From Halopseudomonas xinjiangensis (GTDB lineage Bacteria > Pseudomonadota > Gammaproteobacteria > Pseudomonadales > Pseudomonadaceae), in contig DRFO01000020.1 of assembly GCA_011050525.1 (NCBI GenBank), positions 186,001-250,000 of the forward strand: a stretch of 64,000 bases of DNA, given 5' to 3'. Shown here in pieces: positions 35,113 to 44,014 of this stretch. The notes beneath the pieces were generated by a model that had not been told where the DNA came from, searched no databases, and was given only the letters and a program-made list of their open reading frames with translations. The translations under genes and the position numbers were made by a program. Each line of letters starts with the position of its first letter. The first letter of the stretch is position 1.

Positions 35113-38100
35113 ATGAATAAGTCATTCTTGTCTTTTACTGCGCAGAGCCTGCTAACTGCCAGCCTATTTTTTTCTGCCGCCGCTTCCGCGTTCGAGCCCG
35201 CCCAGACCCCGCTCGAATTGGGGGGGCAGGTAGAGCCAAACGTGATGTTTTTGCTGGATGACTCAGGCTCAATGCGCTGGGGTTATATGCCAGACGATAT
35301 GATGTCTCAATTAAGAGGTAACTGTTATTACTTGAACCCCTATGCGGGAGTGAAAACGGTTTATTGTGATGAGGTAAATAACCGCTATTTCATGTCCAGT
35401 GCATATAACACCGTTTATTATAATCCTGCGATTACTTACACGCCGCCAATCAAGTCTGATGGTACTCGCTACCCGGCGGCCAGCTATTCGGCTGCCTATC
35501 TGAATGGTTACGCTCAGTCTGGAACGACTATAAACCTGTCGTCCAATTTCCGTGGGATTATGGATGATTATGCTCTCGGTTGGGGTGACGGTCATCGCGG
35601 CGTAGTGATAGGAACCGATGGGGGGGGGCGCTACTATACATTCAAAAATTCGTGCGACTTTTCTCGTCGTTACGACAACGCTTGTTATGATCAGGTCAAT
35701 ATCGGTAGCAATGCATCGAACCGGACCAATTTTGCGAACTGGTTTTCCTACTACAGAACGAGAATTCTTGCGGCAAAATCGGGTGTGAGTGAGGCGTTTT
35801 TTCCTCAAACCGAGGCGATACGCGTTGGATATGGCTCCATTAATGCACAAGGTAATTCAGTCGATGGTAGCGATACTGATACGGTGATCAGGGGCGTTAG
35901 AAAGTTCGAAGGCGCAGCCAGGGACAGCTTTTTCAGCTGGATACGAAATATGAACCCTGAGGGATCCACCCCGCTGCGCAAAGCGCTTGATGATGCAGGA
36001 CAATACTATTCCCGTGAGGACGACCAGGGCCCTTGGAGCACTACTCCGGGAGAGGCTGGCGGCGAGAACTATAGCTGCCGCCAGAGTTACACCATCTTGA
36101 CCACGGACGGGTATTGGAACGGTGCTCAGGCGGGTACGACCGCAGCGCGCGCTGATGTGGATAACGATGGCGTCGCTAACACATTGGCAGACGTGGCTAA
36201 ATACTATTGGCAAACAGATCTGTTACCGGGACAGCCTGACAAGGTGCCGGTTAATACGCTCAATAAGCAGAACCAGCAGCACATGATCACTTTTGGCGTT
36301 GGACTGGGATTGGCGGGCGAGTTAACTCCTACGCCTGAAGACGCTTTCGCGGCTGTGGTAGATAGTCGCGAAGGTGATTTGACGTGGCCAAATCCTGAGC
36401 CGGAAGACGATTCTCCGAGCGGAGAGGCCAATCGTGCGCGGCTGCTGGATTTAGTGCATGCAGCTGCAAACGGCCGTGGTGCGTTCTTTAACGCTCAAGA
36501 CCCGAAAGAGTTTGCCGATGCTTTATCGCAGAGCCTCGTCTCAATTTTGAATCTATCTCTAAGTAACACACCCGGCTCCTCCAGTTCGGCGCGGATCAGT
36601 GAGGAGACACTAATTTACGAGGCGAGTTATAACAGCGAAGATTGGACGGGCAGCTTGTCGGCGTCTACCCCTGTTGAAGTAACTGATGAGGGTGAATTTG
36701 GCCCTGTCACGCGCCTGGTATATACACCGAAATGGGAAGCTGCTGGGCAAATTTCGCCAACTAATCGTAACTTGTTTACCGGCTCAGCCTTTGGGGCAGG
36801 TAAAGGTGTAAGCATGACTTGGGCTAACGTCAATAAGGCTTTTTTCGATAATGATGAGTCAGTTTTCAACTACATCAGAGGATCTCGTGTAGACGAATTA
36901 CCAAGCGGTGAGTTACGTAAGCGAGAGAGCTTGCTGGGCGATATTGTTAATTCCAGCGTTCTAGTAGTTAATCGAAAGGACTTTGGTTATTTGCCTTCCA
37001 GGACTGCCATAGCCGGGTATCCGGATTACCTCAAGCAAAAGAAAGCCAGGGACCCTGTAGTCTTTGCGGGCTCCAATAGCGGGTATTTGCATGCCTTTAA
37101 CGGCGAGACCGGTGGTGAACTTTTTGCCTTCATGCCCTATGGGGTTGGCAGTCAAATTAGTGCCTTGGCCGATGAAGATTACAATCATCGTTTTTATGTA
37201 GATGGCAAGTTGCACGAGCATGATGCCTTTATTTCCACGCCCACCAGCTCCTCAAAGGCATGGCGCACCGTCCTGCTGGGAGGCTTGGGCGCAGGGGGGA
37301 AATCGATATTCGCATTGGATGTTACCAATCCTGCAACATTCGGTAAAAGTAACATTTTATGGGAGTTTACTGACGCTGATATGGGTTATACCTTTGGGGA
37401 GCCCGTGGTAGGGCTGTTGGCAGATGGGACATGGGCCGCGATATTCGGCAATGGCTACGGCAAGAAAAGCGACGGGACGTTGCTTGACTCTGTGCTGTAC
37501 GTTGTAAACCTGGAAACCGGGGTCATTATAGATAAGCACGTCCTTGCTGCTAAAACAGGCGGTATGTCGTCGCCTGGGTATGTTTACTCCGCGCCAGGCG
37601 GCAATGTGAAGTTAGCCGTTAGTCAGATATTTGTAGGTGACCTTGCTGGTAATTTATGGAAGATGGTCGCTAGTAATAACGGTGCTCTCAGTACGGCTTT
37701 TGGTAACAAAAATAACCCGGTTCCTCTGTTCAAGGCACGCGCTGGAACCGGTACAAGCGCCAAGGCTCAGCCTATTACGGTCAGACCAGTTATGACCGCG
37801 CATCCCACCAAGACTGATACCTTTATGGTTTTCTTCGGAACCGGGAGCTTCAGTTCCTATGCCGACGCTACTGCCCCGGCAATTTCCGATGTTCAGAGCA
37901 TTTACGGAATATGGGGTAGTGGGGCGCCGGGAAATAACAATAGCTCTAGCAATATCGCTAGCAGATCGGCGCTTGAGGTTGTGAAGATCATTAGCGAGAC
38001 CGACGACTTTAAGAGCTCTGGTATCGACGCTCGGTTTGTTGAAGAAAAGCTGGAGGCTATCGACTGGAATACAAAAGCTGGCTGGTACATTGACCTCTTG

Positions 38101-38514
38101 ACCAGGGGAACGGTCCGGGAAGGTGAGCGGGTGGTACAAACGGCAGAGATCATAAACGAGAAGTTGTTCGTGAGGACCTTGTTGCCTAGCGATGACCCTT
38201 GTGATCCGGCTGATATTGGATGGTTAATGGCATTGGAGCCTTCTAGCGGAGGAAGGCTTGAGGACGCCGTGTTTGACTACGACAGAGACGGCGGCGTATA
38301 CGAAGAAGGGGATAGCACCCTCGTGAGCAGCACTGATGACGGAAAGAAAAAATACACACACGGTAGCGGCATTCGAAGTGATCGCAGCGTCCTGCGTCCC
38401 ATATCCGGTCTTCTTATAGGCGATACCAACTGTTATTACTATGGAATTACCATAGATTGCGGAACCCGTCCTACTCAGAAACGCGTTTCCTGGGAGCAGA
38501 TCGATGAAGAATGA
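35113..38514 (+). CDS. pilY1: Type IV pilus tip-associated adhesin PilY1
   Basis: 1133-residue secreted protein that primes pilus assembly, controls retraction and mediates adhesion or surface sensing. Signal peptide (about 1-26, ending AAASA), an N-terminal von Willebrand A-like region with DDSGSM near residue 50, and a C-terminal beta-propeller (DVTNPATFG, WEFTDADMGYTFGEP, FVGDLAGNLWK). A Ca-binding-like DVDNDG lies near 355 and DYDRDGG near 1056. The ATG at 35113 has CGGAGA upstream; a GTG at 35062 overlaps the pilX stop. A G9 tract (35620-35628, codons 170-172) and a G7 tract (35220-35226) are notable. The gene looks AT-richer than the dcw genes. Confidence 0.93.
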   Translation: MNKSFLSFTAQSLLTASLFFSAAASAFEPAQTPLELGGQVEPNVMFLLDDSGSMRWGYMPDDMMSQLRGNCYYLNPYAGVKTVYCDEVNNRYFMSSAYNTVYYNPAITYTPPIKSDGTRYPAASYSAAYLNGYAQSGTTINLSSNFRGIMDDYALGWGDGHRGVVIGTDGGGRYYTFKNSCDFSRRYDNACYDQVNIGSNASNRTNFANWFSYYRTRILAAKSGVSEAFFPQTEAIRVGYGSINAQGNSVDGSDTDTVIRGVRKFEGAARDSFFSWIRNMNPEGSTPLRKALDDAGQYYSREDDQGPWSTTPGEAGGENYSCRQSYTILTTDGYWNGAQAGTTAARADVDNDGVANTLADVAKYYWQTDLLPGQPDKVPVNTLNKQNQQHMITFGVGLGLAGELTPTPEDAFAAVVDSREGDLTWPNPEPEDDSPSGEANRARLLDLVHAAANGRGAFFNAQDPKEFADALSQSLVSILNLSLSNTPGSSSSARISEETLIYEASYNSEDWTGSLSASTPVEVTDEGEFGPVTRLVYTPKWEAAGQISPTNRNLFTGSAFGAGKGVSMTWANVNKAFFDNDESVFNYIRGSRVDELPSGELRKRESLLGDIVNSSVLVVNRKDFGYLPSRTAIAGYPDYLKQKKARDPVVFAGSNSGYLHAFNGETGGELFAFMPYGVGSQISALADEDYNHRFYVDGKLHEHDAFISTPTSSSKAWRTVLLGGLGAGGKSIFALDVTNPATFGKSNILWEFTDADMGYTFGEPVVGLLADGTWAAIFGNGYGKKSDGTLLDSVLYVVNLETGVIIDKHVLAAKTGGMSSPGYVYSAPGGNVKLAVSQIFVGDLAGNLWKMVASNNGALSTAFGNKNNPVPLFKARAGTGTSAKAQPITVRPVMTAHPTKTDTFMVFFGTGSFSSYADATAPAISDVQSIYGIWGSGAPGNNNSSSNIASRSALEVVKIISETDDFKSSGIDARFVEEKLEAIDWNTKAGWYIDLLTRGTVREGERVVQTAEIINEKLFVRTLLPSDDPCDPADIGWLMALEPSSGGRLEDAVFDYDRDGGVYEEGDSTLVSSTDDGKKKYTHGSGIRSDRSVLRPISGLLIGDTNCYYYGITIDCGTRPTQKRVSWEQIDEE

Positions 38515-38908
38515 TCAGCAAGGTTTTACTCTGATCGAGGTAATGATAGTTGTTGTGATTGTCGGAATCCTATCGGCAATCGCCTATCCAGCGTATGAAG
38601 AGCACGTACGCAAAGGCAACCGAGCCGAAGCAAGAGCGGTTTTGTTAAATTCCGCCCAGGCTTTGGAACGCTATTACTCGATCAATGGCACTTATTTGGA
38701 CGGTGGGTCATTGGCGAAGGTTTATCCGGATGACATATCGTCGGGCAGTAAGGTTAGATATTCCTTAGGGGTGACCACCGAAACGGCAGATAGCTATGTA
38801 CTTAATGCCACCGGCGAGGGAAATATGGCCTCAGATGATTGTGGGACATATAGCATTAACCATACAGGCGTGCTCAGTTCCACATCGACGGCCGCGAAAT
38901 GTTTGTAA
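38504..38908 (+). CDS. pilE: Type IV pilus minor pilin PilE
   Basis: 134 residues: leader MKNDQQG, cleaved before FTLIEVMIVVVIVGILSAI (Glu5 present), then AYPAYEEHVRKGNRAEAR, typical of PilE, and a C-terminal Cys pair (DDC...KC). It overlaps pilY1 by 11 bases; the small pilY2 gene found between them in P. aeruginosa is absent. Last gene of the operon. Confidence 0.92.
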   Translation: MKNDQQGFTLIEVMIVVVIVGILSAIAYPAYEEHVRKGNRAEARAVLLNSAQALERYYSINGTYLDGGSLAKVYPDDISSGSKVRYSLGVTTETADSYVLNATGEGNMASDDCGTYSINHTGVLSSTSTAAKCL

Positions 38909-38909
38909 A

Positions 38910-38967
38910 ACTGACCCAGGTTTTGCTGTGACTGCTGGTGCTCAGCTTGCAAACAAAACGGGTCAGT
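38910..38967 (+). other. Long interrupted hairpin after pilE
   Basis: ACTGACCC (38910-38917) pairs perfectly with GGGTCAGT (38960-38967), and after a 2-base bulge GTTTTG (38920-38925) pairs with CAAAAC (38954-38959). It starts two bases after the pilE stop. No T run follows, so it may protect the mRNA 3' end rather than act as an intrinsic terminator. Confidence 0.5.
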
Positions 38968-39107
38968 CATGACTCCTGTCATCTGGCATACTGACCACGA
39001 CAGGATATGATGGTTCGTCTATTTTTTTGATAAAAGCATCGGCCCGGCGAGGATTTGCCTAACTAGCTAATCCCCCCGCGCCGCGCTTCCTGGCAATACA
39101 ACAGCTT

Positions 39108-41510
39108 CTATTCCTGCGGCCTCCCTTGATCTGGCTGACTGTAATCGCACACTCCCTGCGGGAATATCACATTCAGTTCAGCCACTTCGCCGGATGATGG
39201 CGTCCAGCTGCCATAAGTCCCGTCATTCAACGCAGTGCTTACCGGTTTGAGCGTGCATTTGAATATGCTGCCCTCGATGGGTCCACCGGCTTCCATTCGG
39301 GATGTGGTGTAGGTCGGGAATCGGCTGGTGCAGGCACCGTCCGGGTTCTCATCGATAATGCCGTTCCATACGTCATCGCCTGCCGCAATCAGCTCACCGT
39401 CCGTTTCAAAACAACTATCGACCGCTGCTGTGGGTTTGCTTTCGGCAATGCTCTGCTCGGGATTTTCGCGCATGTTCGTCAACCACTCATGCAGCACGTC
39501 CAGGGCCATCCAGGTTTGGTCTGACTCTTCCCTCGGGCGGGGCCGATCAGGATCGGACAGGTCGGTAGGCCGAGTGTCGGTAAACCAGATTACCTGATTG
39601 TCGGAATGTCCCATTTGATTGCGGATGCGTTGACGAGCTGAGAAGGACTGGTGGCTGTTATGCATGTCCAGCACTTCTTCCAGATAGTGCCTCCATTCAA
39701 TAACCGGAATGTTCAGCTGTCCGTCAAATACCATTCCCGACGTATAGGCGGCGCGGATGGCTTGCAGGTCACCTTCGGTCCGCGGCGCTGGCTCCACGCC
39801 GTCCGCGCTGAGCAGCATATTTCGGCGGCTCCATGGGTCGAATGCCGCCGGGTCTGCCATCACATCTGCGAGAGAGCCGATGAAGGGAAATCCTTCCTGA
39901 ACCATATCCTCGGGTTGCTTCCACCCGCCGACTTGGGAATTCAGTTTTAGAAATTCCGCAGGGGTAATATCTCCACTGACAAAAGCTTCCAGCCCATACT
40001 GGACGCCTACGTTGTCAAACAGGGTTCGGGGATTACCGTTCTCATCAACGCCGTAGATATTGCGCAGGTCGTCATAGTGCGTCCAGTTCACATTGGCCAT
40101 GACGCTTGGCGGTTGCATCTGCGCTTGATTGGCGACCTGACCGAAAAGTGGGTTCATGACCAAGGGAGTCAGGCCGCGCCAGGCGGGTATGCACTCGGTC
40201 ATACCTGGCGCAGTACCGTAGCCAAGCATGGTCTTGGCGTCGGCGAATGGGTCTGGATAATCGTCGGTTGCATTCAGGCCCACCAGCAGGCTGCGGTTCT
40301 TGGTGGTGTGCCAGAGCACATTGTTACCGTCGGTGACGTCCATGTAATGTTCCAGCAACTCGCAGTCGCCTATGTGAATGGTCTGGGTGACCATGTCGGG
40401 GTAGGCATACTGAGGAACGCCTGCATCCAGTAGGCCGATGTGATTCTGCGAGTACACGTATTGTTGAATGGCGCCGCCCGAGCCGCCAATCGCGACCGTG
40501 TAGTCCGGTGAGCCAAAACGCTTGACGAAGTGTTCCTTGACCATAAGTGCTGTTTCGCCGCCTACCTGCAAATTGTAGTGTGCGTTAGTACGTGTGCCGG
40601 AGGAGTAGATTACCGCGTAACCCTGGCCCAGCACTTCGGGGGCCAGCGCTCTGCCGCTGACGCGGCCCTGCGTATGACCGATAGCAACGCCTCCTTCGAA
40701 CTGAAACAGCAGACGGCCGTTCCATTTGTCGGTAGCAGCGGCGTCCGCCGCATCGCCTGCCGTGGCCAATGTAGCGAAGCTGTAGAGAAAGCGGTTGATG
40801 GTTCCGCGCTCCCAGCGGATAACGAAATCAACTTCTCTTCCGTCGGTTAACGTTGTGGTTGCCATATCGGCGGGTCTTGAGCCGTCCTCCGGAAGAGGCT
40901 GGTAAATTCCGTCGGTGGTGCGATAAACGAACGTCACAAAGGGCTCTATCGAACAATCTTTGCTGAGTCCGATCTGATCGCCATTGGCATCGTATACAGG
41001 AAATCCAGGTTCACTATCGGTGTCCACCAGGGGCTGTTTGCCAAGCTCCGAAACCGATGTGCACACAAATGGATATTGCTGCGGGCCGGAAAACATTGGT
41101 CCGGTGACCGGGTAACTGGTCAGCGTCATGCTGTTGAGCGGGCCGTGGTCAGTATGATGAAGTTCCAACTGGTTATCGCCGGGTTGTATTCCGCTGAGCA
41201 AGATTTCCACTTGGCCATTGCGGCGCACCAGCCGGACGGGCTCGGCTTGCTGATCGTTGATCCAGAACTCCAGATCGGCCAGTTCCTCGTCGGTGAGATC
41301 GGCATCGCCTTCTATGGTGACCAGTACACTGTCGCCGCTGACCTGGTTCGGGTTACTCGATAGCATGCTCAGCGTCAGATTCGGCTGGCCACCCGGGCCT
41401 CCGCCGCTGTCTCTGTCAGATTCGGAATCCGAGCCGTCCAGGCAGCCGGCAAGTGCCAAGGTTAAAACGCTCAAAGCGCAAGGCAGTACGTGACGTTTCA
41501 TGGGGGTCAT
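39108..41510 (-). CDS. Large lipoprotein, DUF6351 family, alpha/beta-hydrolase-like
   Basis: 800 residues. Lipoprotein signal ending LALAGC, then an acidic/Gly linker (DGSDSESDRDSGGGPGG), an Ig-like N-terminal part (NPNQVSGDSVLVTI...) and PVTGPMFSGPQQYPFVC, all features I associate with DUF6351. A GGSGG motif (AIGGSGGAIQQY) places a candidate nucleophile at Ser344, so a secreted or surface esterase/hydrolase is plausible; the substrate is unknown. GAGGGA lies 7 bases before the first ATG, which is preferred over the ATG at residue 4. It is divergent from the lipoprotein gene at 41743. Confidence 0.8.
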   Translation of the reverse strand: MTPMKRHVLPCALSVLTLALAGCLDGSDSESDRDSGGGPGGQPNLTLSMLSSNPNQVSGDSVLVTIEGDADLTDEELADLEFWINDQQAEPVRLVRRNGQVEILLSGIQPGDNQLELHHTDHGPLNSMTLTSYPVTGPMFSGPQQYPFVCTSVSELGKQPLVDTDSEPGFPVYDANGDQIGLSKDCSIEPFVTFVYRTTDGIYQPLPEDGSRPADMATTTLTDGREVDFVIRWERGTINRFLYSFATLATAGDAADAAATDKWNGRLLFQFEGGVAIGHTQGRVSGRALAPEVLGQGYAVIYSSGTRTNAHYNLQVGGETALMVKEHFVKRFGSPDYTVAIGGSGGAIQQYVYSQNHIGLLDAGVPQYAYPDMVTQTIHIGDCELLEHYMDVTDGNNVLWHTTKNRSLLVGLNATDDYPDPFADAKTMLGYGTAPGMTECIPAWRGLTPLVMNPLFGQVANQAQMQPPSVMANVNWTHYDDLRNIYGVDENGNPRTLFDNVGVQYGLEAFVSGDITPAEFLKLNSQVGGWKQPEDMVQEGFPFIGSLADVMADPAAFDPWSRRNMLLSADGVEPAPRTEGDLQAIRAAYTSGMVFDGQLNIPVIEWRHYLEEVLDMHNSHQSFSARQRIRNQMGHSDNQVIWFTDTRPTDLSDPDRPRPREESDQTWMALDVLHEWLTNMRENPEQSIAESKPTAAVDSCFETDGELIAAGDDVWNGIIDENPDGACTSRFPTYTTSRMEAGGPIEGSIFKCTLKPVSTALNDGTYGSWTPSSGEVAELNVIFPQGVCDYSQPDQGRPQE

Positions 41511-41742
41511 GATTGGTCCCTCGGGTGGCCGAAGCCTTGTTGTTGTGGTTTTCTGACAAATTGATGCTAAGCGGGCGTCGACTGGCGAAACAGGTACAGA
41601 TTTAACAATTTGACTGACACAGAATTGACACCAGCAAGCTGTCTCAATGTTTTAGACGGATCTGTGCCTGTTTTATGTCGTTATGGACTTCTAGGCTGTT
41701 CTAGGCTGAATGGGCCGCACAACAACAAGAAGGACATAGCTT
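41511..41742. promoter_or_regulatory. Shared upstream region of the divergent lipoprotein genes
   Basis: 232 bases, AT-richer than its surroundings. On the plus strand TTGACA (41625-41630) is a perfect -35 hexamer but lacks a good -10. TTCTAGGCTG occurs twice in perfect tandem (41689-41698 and 41699-41708), one helical turn apart, 34 bases before the 41743 ATG, and looks like a regulator site. Confidence 0.45.
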
Positions 41743-43953
41743 ATGTTTAGTAAACGGGCTCTATCAGCACTGGCCTGCAGCGTCATGCTGCTGCACGGGT
41801 GTCTGGATTCCAGTTCCGACTCAGATGATCGATCCGAGGTCCCGGAGGCGCCGGAAACCATCGATTTGTCAGAGCTCGACGAGACCACCGCAGCATTTTG
41901 TGATCTCACGGTTGCCAGCCATTGTCTCTATCCCTTCCCTAACAATTTTTATACGCGAACTGATGCCGGGACCGAGACAGGCCTGCGGGTCAATCTTGAC
42001 CCTCAGGCGATGCCGGTCGCGCAACCGGTGTCCATTCCGCCAAGCCAGCTAGCTCCCCAGGGGGTCGAAACGAGCGGCCAAACACCTATAGATCCCACAG
42101 AATGGAATCGCAACGACGGGTTTTCCCCGGGATCGATGGTGCTGGCGCATTTGCCGGGTATCGATCTCGATCAAACCGGCGCCGTGCGGATAGGCGATAT
42201 TGAGGCGTCACTGGATGCCGACGCTCCGATACTGATCATCAATGCCGACACGGGCGAACGGCATCTGATCTGGACAGAGTTGGATGCGAACGCCGAAGAC
42301 AGCAGCCGCCAGGCACTGATCATTCGCCCGGCCAAGAACTTTATCGAAGGCCAGCGCTATATCGTCGCTATTCGAAATGCCAAAAACGCCGAAGGCGAAG
42401 CCCTGGACGTCAATCCTCTATTCCGCGCATACCGAGATGATATCGACACCGGTATAGAAGCCTTTGAAGCACGCCGCGAGTCGATGGAAGACATTTTCGG
42501 GCGCCTGGCGGAGCAAGGCGTGGAGCGTGATGACCTGGTACTGGCGTGGGACTTCACTATTGCCAGTCAGCAATCACTTACCGAGCGTCTACTGACGATA
42601 CGGGACGATGCGTTCGCCCGGCTGGGCGGGGGTGCGCCGGTGTTTACCGTTGATACGGCGGGTCCGATCATTGAAGGGAGCGTACGGGACGGATTGAGTC
42701 GAGGCATCAGCGGCACCTTCCAGGTACCTAATTATCTCAACCAGCCCGGCGGGCCATCGGGGGCCAGTTTCAATTATGGTAGCGAAGGGCCGGACGCCTT
42801 GCCGGAGGTACTGAATGGGTCGGATACGTTCACCGCCCGTTATCGCTGCCAGGTGCCGGTTACCACCGTCGCCGATTTCACCGATCCGGATAGCCCCGTC
42901 AATCCTGGGCGTGCCGCATTATACGGCCATGGTCTTTTTGGAGAGGGGCCTGGGGGTGAGTTTCGTTCCGGTAACGTACGAGCCATGCAGACTGAGCACA
43001 ATGTCATGTTCTGTGCCACGGATTGGGTGGGCATGGCCACCGAAGATTTTATAGCCGGCACGATACATCGCATTCTGGCTGACATTACCCTGTTGCCGCA
43101 GCAATTGGACCGCAGCCAACAGGGTATCTTGAATGCCATGTTCCTGGCTGAACTCCTGCGGCATCCGCAGGGCTTTCAGTCCGCTTCGGAATTTCGTCAT
43201 GGTGCTGCCGAGACATTGATATACGACCCCTCCGAGGTCTTCTACGATGGCAACAGCCAGGGAGGTATTCTGGGCGGCGCGCTGGTCGCCACTGCGCCCA
43301 ACATTCATCGGGGAGTGCTGGGCGTCCCGGGCAGCAACTACAGCCTGCTTTTGCGTCGATACGGCCCATTCGCACAACGCTTTGGATTTATTCTCTATCA
43401 GGCCTACCAGGACGATCTGGACCGCTCCTTGACCTTTTCGCTTATGCAGATGCTCTGGGATCGGGCAGAAAACAATGGATACCTGAGTCATCTGGCGGGG
43501 GATCACCTACCCAACACGCCCACTGACAAGGCCGTGCTGCTGCACGTCGCGTTGGGCGACTATCAGGTTACGCAATGGAGCGCTGAAATCATGGCCCGCA
43601 CCATCGGAGCGGCGATTCATGAGCCTACGGTTCGCCTGGGGGAACATCCTGACAGCAATCCGTATTTTGCGATTCCGCTGATTGAGCAATACCCACATGA
43701 TGGGCATGCGATCATGGTCTGGGATTCTGGGGATGTGGATCCGAATACCGGCGACGGCAACCCGTTCCCGCCGTCAATCAACAAAGGTCCGGACGTCACA
43801 GTAGGAAGTGATCCCCATGATTCCCCCCGTAATACCGTTGCCGCCCGGTTGCAAAAATCGGAATTCATGAAATCCGATGGTGCGGTGGTGAACGTCTGTG
43901 GAGACAGCCCTTGTTATAGCGATGACTACACCGGATTGTCACGGGTGCCTTGA
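41743..43953 (+). CDS. Large lipoprotein with alpha/beta-hydrolase triad
   Basis: 736 residues. Lipoprotein signal with lipobox LLHGC (Cys20) and an acidic linker. The N-terminal part begins CLYPFPNNFYT and resembles the N-terminal region of bacterial surface lipases of the VolA type, an inference from memory. The C-terminal part has GNSQGG with Ser505, ALGDYQVT with Asp606 and DGHAIMV with His655 in the right order for a hydrolase triad. AAGAAGGACA is the ribosome-binding site. Probably an exported lipid or ester hydrolase; substrate unknown. Divergent from the DUF6351 gene. Confidence 0.75.
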   Translation: MFSKRALSALACSVMLLHGCLDSSSDSDDRSEVPEAPETIDLSELDETTAAFCDLTVASHCLYPFPNNFYTRTDAGTETGLRVNLDPQAMPVAQPVSIPPSQLAPQGVETSGQTPIDPTEWNRNDGFSPGSMVLAHLPGIDLDQTGAVRIGDIEASLDADAPILIINADTGERHLIWTELDANAEDSSRQALIIRPAKNFIEGQRYIVAIRNAKNAEGEALDVNPLFRAYRDDIDTGIEAFEARRESMEDIFGRLAEQGVERDDLVLAWDFTIASQQSLTERLLTIRDDAFARLGGGAPVFTVDTAGPIIEGSVRDGLSRGISGTFQVPNYLNQPGGPSGASFNYGSEGPDALPEVLNGSDTFTARYRCQVPVTTVADFTDPDSPVNPGRAALYGHGLFGEGPGGEFRSGNVRAMQTEHNVMFCATDWVGMATEDFIAGTIHRILADITLLPQQLDRSQQGILNAMFLAELLRHPQGFQSASEFRHGAAETLIYDPSEVFYDGNSQGGILGGALVATAPNIHRGVLGVPGSNYSLLLRRYGPFAQRFGFILYQAYQDDLDRSLTFSLMQMLWDRAENNGYLSHLAGDHLPNTPTDKAVLLHVALGDYQVTQWSAEIMARTIGAAIHEPTVRLGEHPDSNPYFAIPLIEQYPHDGHAIMVWDSGDVDPNTGDGNPFPPSINKGPDVTVGSDPHDSPRNTVAARLQKSEFMKSDGAVVNVCGDSPCYSDDYTGLSRVP

Positions 43954-44014
43954 TTCCGAAGCGGTAGGCAGGCGCTGGATGCAGCGCCTGTTAATTCACC
44001 GAAGTGGTGCCGGT

